Positions 16,686 to 25,328 of a stretch of 64,000 bases of DNA are shown here, one piece after another. Position numbers and translations under genes: made by a program. The stretch is from assembly GCF_024734385.1 (NCBI RefSeq), contig NZ_JANHAP010000006.1, positions 62,001-126,000 of the forward strand, read 5' to 3'. The notes beneath the pieces are model-generated. The model did no database searches. It was given only the letters and a program-made list of their open reading frames with translations, and had not been told where the DNA came from. Position 1 is the first letter of the stretch; the number at the start of each line of letters is the position of its first letter. This DNA is from Dasania sp. GY-MA-18 (lineage in GTDB: Bacteria > Pseudomonadota > Gammaproteobacteria > Pseudomonadales > Dasaniaceae).

Positions 16686-17189
16686 TTGGCAATGTTTTTT
16701 GATATCAGCCCCTATAATTGGCACTCCATAGCAGTGGCTTTATTTTGCGGCGCGATTATCGGTTTAGAGCGGCAGTTGCGGGGTAAGCCCGTAGGTATAC
16801 GTACCTCCTCGCTGATTATTTTGGGTACCTATTTATTTGTAGCGACCTCGTTTTTAATCAGCGGTGAGCAGGTCGATACCTCGCGGGTAATAGGCCAGGT
16901 GATTACCGGTGTGGGTTTTTTGGGCGCGGGTGTCATGCTAGCTAAAGACGGTGCCGTGGTTGGTGTGACTTCAGCGTCCACCATTTGGGTGCTGGCCTCC
17001 TTAGGAGTGTTGGTAGCCTGTGATCATTTGCTGCCGGCAATTAAGCTATCCATTTTAGTGGTGATGATTTTGTACGGGGTGGATATATTAGAAGAGCGCA
17101 CCGTGCTGTTTAGCCGCGGTGTGCATACCCGGGTTAATCGTTACCGCGAGTCTAAGCGCGGTGACAGGGATAGGCGGCAGGGTGAATAG
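16686..17189 (+). CDS. MgtC/SapB-family membrane protein
   Basis: 167 aa. The N-terminal MgtC domain is clear: ALFCGAIIGLERQLRGKPVGIRTSSLI, then GTYLFVATSF, GQVITGVGFLGAGVML and VTSASTIWVLASLGVL, with about four membrane helices and a short basic tail. The GAGG ribosome site sits 8 bases before a TTG at 16686 and 14 bases before the ATG at 16692, so the TTG start is preferred. Family members modulate P-type ATPases or help growth at low magnesium; the specific role here is unknown. No operon partner. Confidence 0.88.
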   Translation: MAMFFDISPYNWHSIAVALFCGAIIGLERQLRGKPVGIRTSSLIILGTYLFVATSFLISGEQVDTSRVIGQVITGVGFLGAGVMLAKDGAVVGVTSASTIWVLASLGVLVACDHLLPAIKLSILVVMILYGVDILEERTVLFSRGVHTRVNRYRESKRGDRDRRQGE

Positions 17190-17226
17190 CTAACACGGCA
17201 ACTAAGCTCTGGTTTAGCCAGAGCTG

Positions 17227-17892
17227 CTACCTTAGTCTGGATATCACCGGGCTGCTGGGGTCGTTGGCGCTAAACCAGCTGGCTATGCTGTAGCGATCAT
17301 GCTGGGTGGCTAACACCTCATGGGGGAAGTCATTGCTTAAAAACACCGCCACAGTGCCTAGCTGCGGTTGCACGTTTATAGTTTGTTGCTGTTGTTCATC
17401 ATAGATCAGCATCTCACCAGCATCCTGCTCGCGCCAGTTTGGGTTTAGGTAGGCAACAACGGAAACTAGGCGGCTATTATTACCCTGAAATGCGTCGCGG
17501 TGCTTACGGTAAAAAGCACCTACTGGGTAGTGCGAAAAATGGCTTTCAAAATTCGACAAATTTAAAAATAAACGTCGGTTTAGCTGCGTTCTTAACCCGT
17601 CTGCCCAGCTTAGCCACTTGGCCTCTACTGCTGTTTGGCCAGTAATCCATAAAATCTCATCACTGCGTATGGCCGGGTTGTAATGCTTATTATCACCCCT
17701 GCCAACCTCCGCTTTTTTATAGTGACTGGTCGAGGCCTTAGCCTGGCCGTGTAAGGCCATGGCAAAGTCAGCAGCCAGTGCCTGCTCTATAACGCAATAG
17801 CCCTGGCTGTAAAGCTGCTCGGTAATAGTGGCATATTGTTGCTGGGTATTGGTACATAGCTCAAAATTAGCTAGGTCTAAGGCAGAGTTCAT
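17227..17892 (-). CDS. 2-oxoglutarate/Fe(II) dioxygenase (prolyl-4-hydroxylase type)
   Basis: 221 aa from the ATG at 17892, preceded by GAGGA; a GTG eleven codons upstream is possible but has a weaker site. The iron ligands are visible as YRKHRDAF (HxD) and DFPHEVLAT (distal His), and the 2-oxoglutarate-binding Arg is in RYSIASWF. It resembles the SM-20/PKHD oxygenases, which hydroxylate proteins or small molecules. It stands alone between MgtC and a sensor cyclase, so neighbours say little. Confidence 0.85.
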   Translation of the reverse strand: MNSALDLANFELCTNTQQQYATITEQLYSQGYCVIEQALAADFAMALHGQAKASTSHYKKAEVGRGDNKHYNPAIRSDEILWITGQTAVEAKWLSWADGLRTQLNRRLFLNLSNFESHFSHYPVGAFYRKHRDAFQGNNSRLVSVVAYLNPNWREQDAGEMLIYDEQQQQTINVQPQLGTVAVFLSNDFPHEVLATQHDRYSIASWFSANDPSSPVISRLR

Positions 17893-18046
17893 TGCAGTGT
17901 GTATTCCTCGCGGGGCGATAATCACCTGGTAATAATGGCCAATGGCTGGCGGGTAAAAAAAACGGCGAGTATTGGGGTTTAGCTATATGGTGTACAATGA
18001 ATAATTATTGTGAAGTCAATAAAAAATAATGATGCCTGGAGGGCTA

Positions 18047-20020
18047 ATGATAAAAACGGCAAAATTATTATTTAAAATTGTATTGCCCTGGCTAATGCTG
18101 GTTTTTGTTACACCAGGTTATGCTCAGCTTGCCTCTGATCGTCCTTTAGAAAAAGTTAGGTTGCAGCTTAAATGGAAGCACCAGTTTCAGTTTGCAGGCT
18201 TCTATGCTGCATTAAAGCAAGGCTATTATGCTGAAGCGGGTTTTGATGTAGAAATTTTGCCTGTTAATTTTCAGCGTAGCGCCTCAGAAGTGGTGTTGAG
18301 TGGCGATGCGGAATTTGGTGTGGCTGACTCCAGTTTGGTTTTATCTCGTATGCAAGGGCGGCCTGTAGTGATATTGGCGGCTTTGTTTCAACATTCCCCA
18401 CTAGTATTACTGTCAAAACAATCATCTAATATTCTTAGCCCTTTGGAACTGGTGGGCAAGCAGGTGATGTATCAACGCAATATCGATGATGCTGTGTTAA
18501 CCGCGATGTTTACCGAGGTGGGTCTAACTGAGGATCAATACACGCATGTTCCACACAATTTTAAAGATGACGCTTTGATCAATGGCGAGGTTGATGTGAT
18601 GTCGGCCTATATCACGGATCAGACGTTTTATTTTAAAAGCAAAAACATTCCCATTAATATTATTTCTCCCTCGAATTACGGCATAGATTTTTATGGCGAT
18701 ATGTTGTTCACCCACGAAGATTATTTGCTGGCTAATAAAGAGGCTGTGTTGCGATTTCGAGAGGCCAGCCTTAGAGGTTGGGACTACGCTATTAATCATC
18801 CCCAGGATATGGTTGATTGGATAATCAATAATTTAGCAACAGAGAAAACACGCGAACATTTATTGTTTGAGGCGGAAAATACCTTGCGTTTAATAAAGCC
18901 AAAGTTGGTAGAGCTAGGTTATTTTAGTGTTAATCGTTTTGATCGTATTAGCGATATATACATACAACTAGGGCTTGCTGATAAAACGCAAAGCACAAAA
19001 GGGATTGATTACAGAGAGTATTATAGGGATCAGCCTAATTTACAGTGGCTTTATTTACTGTTGGCTGTATTGCTAATTACCGTGTTAGTAGTCATAGGTT
19101 TGTGGATATACAATCACCGTTTAAAAATACAGGTTGTGTTACGTTCAGATGCCCTGGACTCTGCGAGAACTGAGTTGGGTTTTTATTTGGAGGTAGTGGA
19201 TCGCTATGTCATTAATAGTGTTATGGATGAGGATGGCCGCTTGACTAGGGTGTCACGGGCTTTTTGTAAAGCTTCGGGCTATAGCAGTGAACAATTAATC
19301 GGCCGCCATTTTGAAGAACTAGTACACATCTCGCAAAAAAATGAGGTGCATAAAGCTATACACAGTACCTTGGCTAATCGTGGTAGATGGTCTGGAGAGG
19401 TGCTGATGCGGCATAAGGAACAGGGTAATTTTTGGCTTTTTATGGAGTTGGAGGCCTTAATAGATACACAAGGGAAGTTGGCCGGCTTAATGGAAATAAG
19501 CATTAATATTAGTGACAAAAAGCGTATAGAAGAGTTGTCATTTATAGATCCTTTAACAGATGTCTATAATCGTCGAGGTATACAAGATGCTTTTAATAAA
19601 GTGCTTAGTCAGGCTGCTCGCTATAAGAAAGATTTGAGTGTTGTTATTTTTGATATCGATTATTTTAAAAAAATTAATGACAATTATGGCCATATACAAG
19701 GTGATAAGGTCATTAAATCTATCGCTGATATTATGCGGGATAATGTTCGCGGAGCCGATATTCCAGGCCGCTGGGGGGGAGAAGAGTTTCTAATTATATG
19801 CCCTGAAACCAGCCTTGCTGGGGCCTATGCTTTAGCCGAAAAGCTAAGGCGAAAAATTGCCAGCCATGAATTTTGCGATTTGCCGCCACAGAGCTGTTCC
19901 TTTGGGGTAGCTCAATGGTTGGAGAATGACACTTATGAGTCTTTAATTGCTAGGGCCGATGGCTATTTGTATAGGGCTAAAGAAAGAGGGCGTAACTGTA
20001 CAGAAGGGGAAGTGGGCTAA
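18047..20020 (+). CDS. Periplasmic NMT1-type sensor with PAS and GGDEF domains (diguanylate cyclase)
   Basis: 657 aa from the ATG with GGAGGG just upstream. Order: signal peptide (1-27), NMT1/THI5-like solute-binding domain (about 30-300; VRLQLKWKHQFQFAGFYAAL), membrane helix (about 330-352, WLYLLLAVLLITVLVVIGLW), PAS (about 375-495), GGDEF (about 500-655). The active site is GRWGGEEFLI, and an RxxD inhibition site (RGAD) lies five residues before it, so the cyclase should be active and product-inhibited. It would convert two GTP to cyclic di-GMP in response to a periplasmic ligand, perhaps a thiamine-precursor-like or pyrimidine-like compound; the ligand is inferred from the fold only. Confidence 0.92.
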   Translation: MIKTAKLLFKIVLPWLMLVFVTPGYAQLASDRPLEKVRLQLKWKHQFQFAGFYAALKQGYYAEAGFDVEILPVNFQRSASEVVLSGDAEFGVADSSLVLSRMQGRPVVILAALFQHSPLVLLSKQSSNILSPLELVGKQVMYQRNIDDAVLTAMFTEVGLTEDQYTHVPHNFKDDALINGEVDVMSAYITDQTFYFKSKNIPINIISPSNYGIDFYGDMLFTHEDYLLANKEAVLRFREASLRGWDYAINHPQDMVDWIINNLATEKTREHLLFEAENTLRLIKPKLVELGYFSVNRFDRISDIYIQLGLADKTQSTKGIDYREYYRDQPNLQWLYLLLAVLLITVLVVIGLWIYNHRLKIQVVLRSDALDSARTELGFYLEVVDRYVINSVMDEDGRLTRVSRAFCKASGYSSEQLIGRHFEELVHISQKNEVHKAIHSTLANRGRWSGEVLMRHKEQGNFWLFMELEALIDTQGKLAGLMEISINISDKKRIEELSFIDPLTDVYNRRGIQDAFNKVLSQAARYKKDLSVVIFDIDYFKKINDNYGHIQGDKVIKSIADIMRDNVRGADIPGRWGGEEFLIICPETSLAGAYALAEKLRRKIASHEFCDLPPQSCSFGVAQWLENDTYESLIARADGYLYRAKERGRNCTEGEVG

Positions 20021-20139
20021 GCTATACGCCAGAGCCCCCTTTTTTTGGGGTTTTCCACCTAAATGGGGTAGTGTTATTTGATGTTTAATGCCATCTAATA
20101 CTAGCTACAAAGTGTTAAAGTATTAGGCGGTAATTAATA

Positions 20140-20640
20140 ATGAGTGAGTTTGCAGTTTCCCAAATGCTGGGTTTAATAGGCTTGGTGTTTGACTCTTTTT
20201 CTGCGCAGTTTAAGCAGCGTTACCAAGTGTTTGGGGCCATGGCTGTGGGCTCTGTCTTTATTGCCGGGCATTTTTATGTGTTAGAGCAGTACACTGCCGC
20301 AGCTATGTTTGCGGTGGCCTCAGTGCGGCATGTGATTACCATACGCTACCGTCAAAAATTTCTTTACCTGTTATTTGTGGCTAGTGCAGTAGCTTTTGTA
20401 TATGCCACTTATGGCGGCTATTTAAGTGTACTCAGTGGTATAGCCAATCTACTGATGGTCTCGGGTTCTTTTTCACATAAGCAAAAAAATATGCGCTTAT
20501 TATTGATAGCCGGCTCTGCTGTGTGGTTAATCCATAATTTAATCGTGCTTAGCCCGGTGGCTATTTTGTTAGAACTGATGTTTTTGAGTAGTGGCTTGAT
20601 AGGCTATTATCGGCATGTTTATAAGCTAAGTAGGCGGTAG
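20140..20640 (+). CDS. YgjV-family inner membrane protein
   Basis: 166 aa, made almost wholly of five or six membrane helices. The sequence follows the Imp-YgjV family: LGLIGLVFDSFSAQFKQR at the start, AAMFAVASVRHVITIR in the middle, and AVWLIHNLIVLSPVAILLE near the end. Its function is unknown in all species. It is 119 bases after the sensor cyclase and ends before a long hairpin shared with the convergent DUF3422 gene. Confidence 0.85.
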   Translation: MSEFAVSQMLGLIGLVFDSFSAQFKQRYQVFGAMAVGSVFIAGHFYVLEQYTAAAMFAVASVRHVITIRYRQKFLYLLFVASAVAFVYATYGGYLSVLSGIANLLMVSGSFSHKQKNMRLLLIAGSAVWLIHNLIVLSPVAILLELMFLSSGLIGYYRHVYKLSRR

Positions 20641-20656
20641 TGGTTTAGCGTTGGTT

Positions 20657-20695
20657 ACTTGCTAGAGTTGAGCGTTGTACTTAACTCTAGCAAGT
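20657..20695. terminator. Long hairpin between convergent genes
   Basis: Perfect 13-bp inverted repeat ACTTGCTAGAGTT / AACTCTAGCAAGT with a 13-base loop, sitting between the ends of the YgjV and DUF3422 genes. It lacks a strong T run but is well placed as a bidirectional terminator. Confidence 0.7.
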
Positions 20696-20707
20696 TAAAG
20701 AGCTTGG

Positions 20708-22102
20708 CTATTTAACCTTGCTCTCTGCCCCCTTAATGCTGCGCATCATTTTACGCATAGCAGCCCAAGTGATGAGAACTGCAAAGGGCACTGAAATACC
20801 CAGCGCTGTAGTTTTATCTATGTGTATACCTTGGTGCTCAACGGCATCGTAGATATATTCCAGTAAACCCATTAAGTAATAGGCAATGGCGGCTACCGAT
20901 AATCCCTCTACCGTTTGTTGCAGGCGCAGTTGCATGCCGCTGCGGTGATTCATAGAGGTGAGCAGGGCTTGGTTTTGCGCCTCTATAGAAAGTTCTACCC
21001 GGGTACGTAACAAGCTGCTGGTTTGCGCTATACGCAACGATAGGCTTTCCATGCGCTCTTTTACTGCAGCACAGGTTTTTATACCGGGGCCTAAGCGGCG
21101 GCCAATAAACTCTTGCAGGGTTTGGTAGCCGTGCATTTCTTTTTCGTGCAGCTGTTTAAGTCTGGCGTTGACTATGTCGTAGTAGGCGGTGGTAGCACCA
21201 AAACGGTAGTTGGTGTCGGAACGGTATTGTTCGATTTTAGCTGCTAGCTCAGACAGTTCTATCAGCATGCTGTTTTCGTCTATATCTTCGTTAAGGCTGG
21301 CGATGGAGTTGTTAATACTGGCCAGCTTTTCTTCCATTTTTTGTACTTGTGGCGACAGCTTACGAGCTATAGGCAGCGATAATAGTGCCATAATTCTATA
21401 GGTTTCTATCTCTAATACCCGCTGCATTAAGCGGCCAGCCTGGTAACTGTTTAAGCCCTTGTCTATTACCAGCGCACGGCTAAAGCCGTCACTGTGTATG
21501 CGGAAACTGGTGAAAACCTCGGCTTTATTACCCGCCACTTGGCTGCCAGATAAACGCATTTGTTCAAAGGCATTATCCAAATGTTCTTGAGTCATAGACT
21601 CGCTACTTTTAGCCATGGCTAAATGCACGGCGGCCATGGATTGGCCGGGTAATTTTTGCAGCCAATCACGGGGCACGTATTGCAAAGCGCGACCAGTATA
21701 AGGCTGGGTGATAAAAGATTCGGGGTCGGAACCGCTGCATATAAAGGTGTAGGTAGAAAACTCCATATGGCTTTCCCAGCGCAACTCAAAGCCGCCAAAG
21801 TTTTGGTAAAAACAAGAGGCACCCTCAGCTGGCGGGTTAATACTAAAGCGTTGGCATAGCTGAACCAGGTGCTGGTACTCGTCGGCGCGTTGCTCGCGGG
21901 CGACTAATAAGGCGATATGGGTAACACAGCAGGGGGTTTTGACCAGTGGCGAAGGGCGGTTATGCAGCTCTTCGTAAAGTTCGGCGCGGCTGGGGTGTAC
22001 CTCTAATAATATGCCTGAGGAGGTCACTTGTGGGGCTTCACTGTCCGGCGTTTGCTCTTGGTTTAAGGGTTCACCAATAAATTGCTCTTGTTTTGTGGAC
22101 AT
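20708..22102 (-). CDS. DUF3422 membrane-anchored protein
   Basis: 464 aa from MSTKQEQFIG, a start chosen because an AAGGG site precedes it and the 28-residue extension is unlike the family. The conserved N-terminus HPSRAELYEELHNRPSP and the middle HSDGFSRALVIDKGLNSYQAGRLMQR (around residues 210-240) identify DUF3422. Two membrane helices lie near the C-terminus (about 405-450), after a long helical region. Function unknown; in other proteobacteria it is a conserved single gene. Confidence 0.88.
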   Translation of the reverse strand: MSTKQEQFIGEPLNQEQTPDSEAPQVTSSGILLEVHPSRAELYEELHNRPSPLVKTPCCVTHIALLVAREQRADEYQHLVQLCQRFSINPPAEGASCFYQNFGGFELRWESHMEFSTYTFICSGSDPESFITQPYTGRALQYVPRDWLQKLPGQSMAAVHLAMAKSSESMTQEHLDNAFEQMRLSGSQVAGNKAEVFTSFRIHSDGFSRALVIDKGLNSYQAGRLMQRVLEIETYRIMALLSLPIARKLSPQVQKMEEKLASINNSIASLNEDIDENSMLIELSELAAKIEQYRSDTNYRFGATTAYYDIVNARLKQLHEKEMHGYQTLQEFIGRRLGPGIKTCAAVKERMESLSLRIAQTSSLLRTRVELSIEAQNQALLTSMNHRSGMQLRLQQTVEGLSVAAIAYYLMGLLEYIYDAVEHQGIHIDKTTALGISVPFAVLITWAAMRKMMRSIKGAESKVK

Positions 22103-22210
22103 GTAATAAACCCTTAGCCAAATAATTATATACAGAGGCGCTACTTTACTAGCCCAATAAAAAGCGGCATAGCAGCAATCGTGCAATTAGCCCCTAAGTA
22201 TTAGTATTTA

Positions 22211-23194
22211 TTATGAAATTTTAACGACTATACGGCCAAATATGTCGCCCTGTTTAAATTGCGTGATGTAATCGTAGGCCTGTTCCAGGGGGATCTCAGT
22301 AATAAAGTCCTGAGGCAGCTGCAGCTGCCAGTCGCTGGCCAAGCGCTGCCACACGGCTAGACGGCTAGCGTTGCCTACCCCTACCGAGTCTATGCCCAGT
22401 AAATTAATGCCGCGTAAAATAAAGGGGTAAACCGTGGCATTGATTTGTGGCGAGGCCACTAAACCACTGGCAGCCACACTGCCGCCGGGGGCCAAGGTTT
22501 TAAAGATATTGACTAACGTTTCACCGCCTACGCAGTCTATGGCATGTTGCCAGCGCGGCTTGAGCAGGGCTTTGCTGGATGCGTCGGATAGCTGTTGGCG
22601 GTCTATCACCTCGCTGGCCCCTAGTTCTTTGAGTTTGTCGGCGTATTGCGCTTTACCGCTGCTGGCTATGGCCTTATAGCCGCAGCGGGCTAGCAGCGCC
22701 ACGCTTAAACAGCCTACGCCGCCGGTGGCACCGGTCACTAATACGCTGTCGCCGGGTTTGGCCCCCATGGCCTCTAGCTTTAATAAACTTAGCCCGGCGG
22801 TTAGGCCAGCAGTGCCCAATTGCATGGTTTGTTGAGCGCTTAAGCCTTGAGGCAGGGGGATGGCCCAAGCCGCAGGCACGCGTATGTATTGTGATAAGCC
22901 ACCGTCGGTGTGCATACCAAAGTCGTGGCCGGTGACAATCACAGCGTCGCCCTCGGTAAAGTCATCGCTATCGCTGTGCGCAACGGTGCCGACGGCGTCT
23001 ACACCCGGTGTATGGGGGAAGTTTTTGGTAATGCCGGGGTGACCAGAGGTGGATAGGGCATCTTTGTAGTTGAGGCAGCTGTATTGCACTTTGATCAGTA
23101 GCTCACCCGGGGGGAGCTCGTCTACGTGGCGGGTGACGAGTTGGGTTTGGTAGCTGCCGTTGTTTTCAGTGGTGAGTAGTGCTTTGAATTGCAT
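22211..23194 (-). CDS. acuI: YhdH/AcuI-type NADPH acryloyl-CoA reductase
   Basis: 327 aa medium-chain reductase without structural zinc. Family marks are SCLNYKDALSTSGHPGITK near residue 40, PHTPGVDAVGTV, GHDFGMHTDGGLSQY and the NADPH loop VTGATGGVGCLSVALLARCGY. AcuI reduces acryloyl-CoA to propionyl-CoA, protecting the cell from a reactive thioester in DMSP and 3-hydroxypropionate metabolism. Its presence two genes downstream of the propionyl-CoA synthase on the same strand is fitting, because that enzyme makes acryloyl-CoA internally and could leak it. Ortholog status (AcuI versus general quinone reductase) is likely but not proven. Confidence 0.82.
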   Translation of the reverse strand: MQFKALLTTENNGSYQTQLVTRHVDELPPGELLIKVQYSCLNYKDALSTSGHPGITKNFPHTPGVDAVGTVAHSDSDDFTEGDAVIVTGHDFGMHTDGGLSQYIRVPAAWAIPLPQGLSAQQTMQLGTAGLTAGLSLLKLEAMGAKPGDSVLVTGATGGVGCLSVALLARCGYKAIASSGKAQYADKLKELGASEVIDRQQLSDASSKALLKPRWQHAIDCVGGETLVNIFKTLAPGGSVAASGLVASPQINATVYPFILRGINLLGIDSVGVGNASRLAVWQRLASDWQLQLPQDFITEIPLEQAYDYITQFKQGDIFGRIVVKIS

Positions 23195-23236
23195 CGTGGG
23201 TGTTTGCCTTTTTTTGCAATGAAGTTGTTTTTTGTC

Positions 23237-23256
23237 ATACCGGCGAAGGCCGGTAT
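23237..23256. repeat. Solo REP-like palindrome
   Basis: ATACCGGC-N4-GCCGGTAT, the same short palindrome as in the cluster at 14209-14480, lying just upstream of the acuI start on the minus strand. Confidence 0.65.
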
Positions 23257-23289
23257 CTAGTTGCCTGTGATTTTGATCAAGGTTCTATT

Positions 23290-23620
23290 TTATAGTGTTT
23301 TGTTAGGCTTTGTTTCGCCTTGCTAGGCGAGTTCATTTTCTTTGTTTGCCCAAAGAAAACCGAACCAAAAGAAAGGGCACCCTAGTCCGCCGCCCTTCGG
23401 GTTCCCTGTGCTACTCAGAAATTAGCGGCCGCTGCGGAACTCGCATTTTGAAGATACTCAATCTTCAAAATGCTCAGACATCCCTCACTACTTCGTCCCG
23501 TTAAAAATCTCCGTTGCTCGGCGACTCCCAAGGGGAGTTTGGGTGCTTCGTAGTTGTATTTGAAGTGGTTTTTAGAAAGTAAAAGCGACTTCAGATAAAA
23601 CTAAAATCAAATACTACTGG
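23290..23620 (-). repeat. Structured intergenic element resembling a dispersed repeat
   Basis: The gap between acuI and the M20 gene contains no convincing gene. Read on the minus strand it has a G/A-rich core with GACGAAGTAGTGAGGGATG, a perfect 13-bp hairpin (GCATTTTGAAGAT / ATCTTCAAAATGC, 23443-23473, 5-base loop) and a CTTTCTTTTGGTTCGGTTTT segment. I recall this type of sequence as a recurrent non-coding element in marine gammaproteobacterial genomes, where it yields spurious short reading frames; I cannot confirm copy number from one window. Confidence 0.5.
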
Positions 23621-23662
23621 CTTAATTTTCACTAAACCAGCAGCATTTATTTGCAGCTTTTT

Positions 23663-24994
23663 TTAATGCTTTTTTAAAAAATCAACAGCTAGTGTCGACA
23701 GCGCTTCTACCCCTACCTGTAAGGCCGCTTCGTCAGCATAAAAATAGGGCGAATGATTTTTAGCTGCGGTTACGGGGTCTTGGTCGGCGGGTACTATGCC
23801 TAGCATAAAGAAAAACCCCGGTGCTTTTTGTGCCAGGTAAGAAAAATCTTCCGAGCCCATGCTGGCGGGTATGGCTTTGACTCTGTCGCTGCCTAATTGC
23901 TGTTGTAGCTTGGCCACCATTTTGTCGGTGAGTTCAGGATTGTTATAAGTCACCGGGTAGCCGTTTTGAAACTCTACTTCGGCTTTGGCGCCGGTTGCTG
24001 CAGCTATGTGCTCGGCGGTGTGGCGAATTTTATGATGTATTTCTTCCTGTGCATCGGGCATTAGGGTGCGTACTGTTCCCACAATTTCAACCTTATCGGG
24101 GATGATATTAGAGCGTACGCCGCCGGCTATTTTACCCACAGTAACAATGGTGGGGCCTGCGGTGATATTGAGTTGGCGGCTGGGGACAGTCTGTAGCCCA
24201 AGTACGACTTGCGAGGCGGCGACTATGGGGTCTACCCCGCCCCAAGGCATGGCACCGTGGGTTTGTTTGCCTTTAACGGTAATGCTGAAGTCGTCCTGGC
24301 TGGCCATGGCGCTGCCCTTGGTGTAGTAAACACTGCCTACGGGAAAGGGCATAACGTGTAAGCCTATAACGGCATCGGGGGTGGGTTTGCTCATAACCCC
24401 TTGTTTTACCATTAGCTCAGCGCCGCCTTGTTCGCCGGGTGGCGGGCCTTCTTCGGCAGGCTGAAAGATAAACTTAACCGTGCCTGGTAATTGATCGCGC
24501 ATGGAGGCTAATAGCTCGGCTACGCCCATTAATATAGCCACATGGTTGTCGTGGCCGCAGGCGTGCATCACGCCGACTTTTTCACCGTCCATAAGGGTGG
24601 TGACTTTGGAGGCAAAGGGCAGGTCTACCTGCTCGCTAACCGGTAGGGCATCCATATCGGCCCGTATGGCGATGACTGGCGAGGCTTGGTTGCCGCGTAA
24701 AATGCCAACTACACCGGTATGGGCTACCCCGGTTTGTACTTCTATACCGAGTTTTTCTAAATGTTCGGCCACTAATTTGGCGGTTCTGAATTCTCTATTA
24801 CCTAGCTCTGGGTGTTGGTGTATATCGCGGCGCCAAGCTATGACTTGTTGCTCTAGGGCTAGGGATTGCTGTTTTATTTTACTGTTTATATCGCTGGCGG
24901 CCTGCGAGCTAATGGCGCAGCTGGCTGCCAGTAGTAGTGCTAAGCCTTTCAGGCTTGGCAGGCAAGCGCTGGGTTTAGGTAGCCAAATTTTCAT
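23663..24994 (-). CDS. Secreted M20-family amidohydrolase
   Basis: 443 aa, with GGAG before the ATG and a signal peptide (about 1-33, LALLLAASCAISSQA). It belongs to the M20D amidohydrolases (hippurate hydrolase, N-acyl amino acid deacylase): IAWRRDIHQHPELGNREFRTA, metal ligands in MHACGHDNH, FQPAEEGPP and, late, GSEDFSYLAQKAPGFFFMLG. It probably deacylates an N-acylated amino acid or amine in the periplasm with two metal ions. It is preceded by a 334-base gap holding an inverted repeat, so it has its own promoter. Confidence 0.88.
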   Translation of the reverse strand: MKIWLPKPSACLPSLKGLALLLAASCAISSQAASDINSKIKQQSLALEQQVIAWRRDIHQHPELGNREFRTAKLVAEHLEKLGIEVQTGVAHTGVVGILRGNQASPVIAIRADMDALPVSEQVDLPFASKVTTLMDGEKVGVMHACGHDNHVAILMGVAELLASMRDQLPGTVKFIFQPAEEGPPPGEQGGAELMVKQGVMSKPTPDAVIGLHVMPFPVGSVYYTKGSAMASQDDFSITVKGKQTHGAMPWGGVDPIVAASQVVLGLQTVPSRQLNITAGPTIVTVGKIAGGVRSNIIPDKVEIVGTVRTLMPDAQEEIHHKIRHTAEHIAAATGAKAEVEFQNGYPVTYNNPELTDKMVAKLQQQLGSDRVKAIPASMGSEDFSYLAQKAPGFFFMLGIVPADQDPVTAAKNHSPYFYADEAALQVGVEALSTLAVDFLKKH

Positions 24995-25328
24995 CTATAC
25001 ATCTCCAGAATTAGGTCTTGGATGGTTTCAGTGTGCAGTTTGTCATACTGGGTTGGCTAGCTATAGGTTATTAATAAAAGCTAAGACCCTAGCGTCACCC
25101 ATAATGATTCAGGTTTAGCATAGGGTAGCGCTACTTGGGGATATACGCCCCAAGCAGGCTGGTTAATTACCGCAAATGTGGGGCTAATGTTTATAAGCTT
25201 AATAGGCAAGGGGGGCAGAGCTACAAATTGCATCGCAATTTGGACGCCTGCTTTTAAAAGGCGCCCGTAGGCCACAAGGATGCCGAAGGCATTATTGTGG
25301 CCAAGATCTGTCCCCGTAAGCCTGCGGC
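24995..25328. other. Intergenic region with several hairpins and an inverted repeat
   Basis: No gene is evident between the M20 gene and the propionyl-CoA synthase gene. Seen directly: CTTGGGG-N7-CCCCAAG (25134-25154), a candidate operator about 140 bases upstream of the M20 gene; AAATTGCATCGCAATTT (25224-25240); and a two-part hairpin GGCCACAA..ATGCC-GAA-GGCAT..TTGTGGCC (25270-25302). The last may end the propionyl-CoA synthase transcript, though no T run follows. Confidence 0.5.

Noticed and set aside
23262-23282. GATTTTGATCAAGG-type sequence as another GntR site
   Set aside because: Only the TTGATCA core matches; the flanking bases of the other sites are missing.
23310-23504. 64-residue frame between acuI and the M20 gene
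   Set aside because: It runs through a hairpin and repeat-like sequence and has no recognisable domain.
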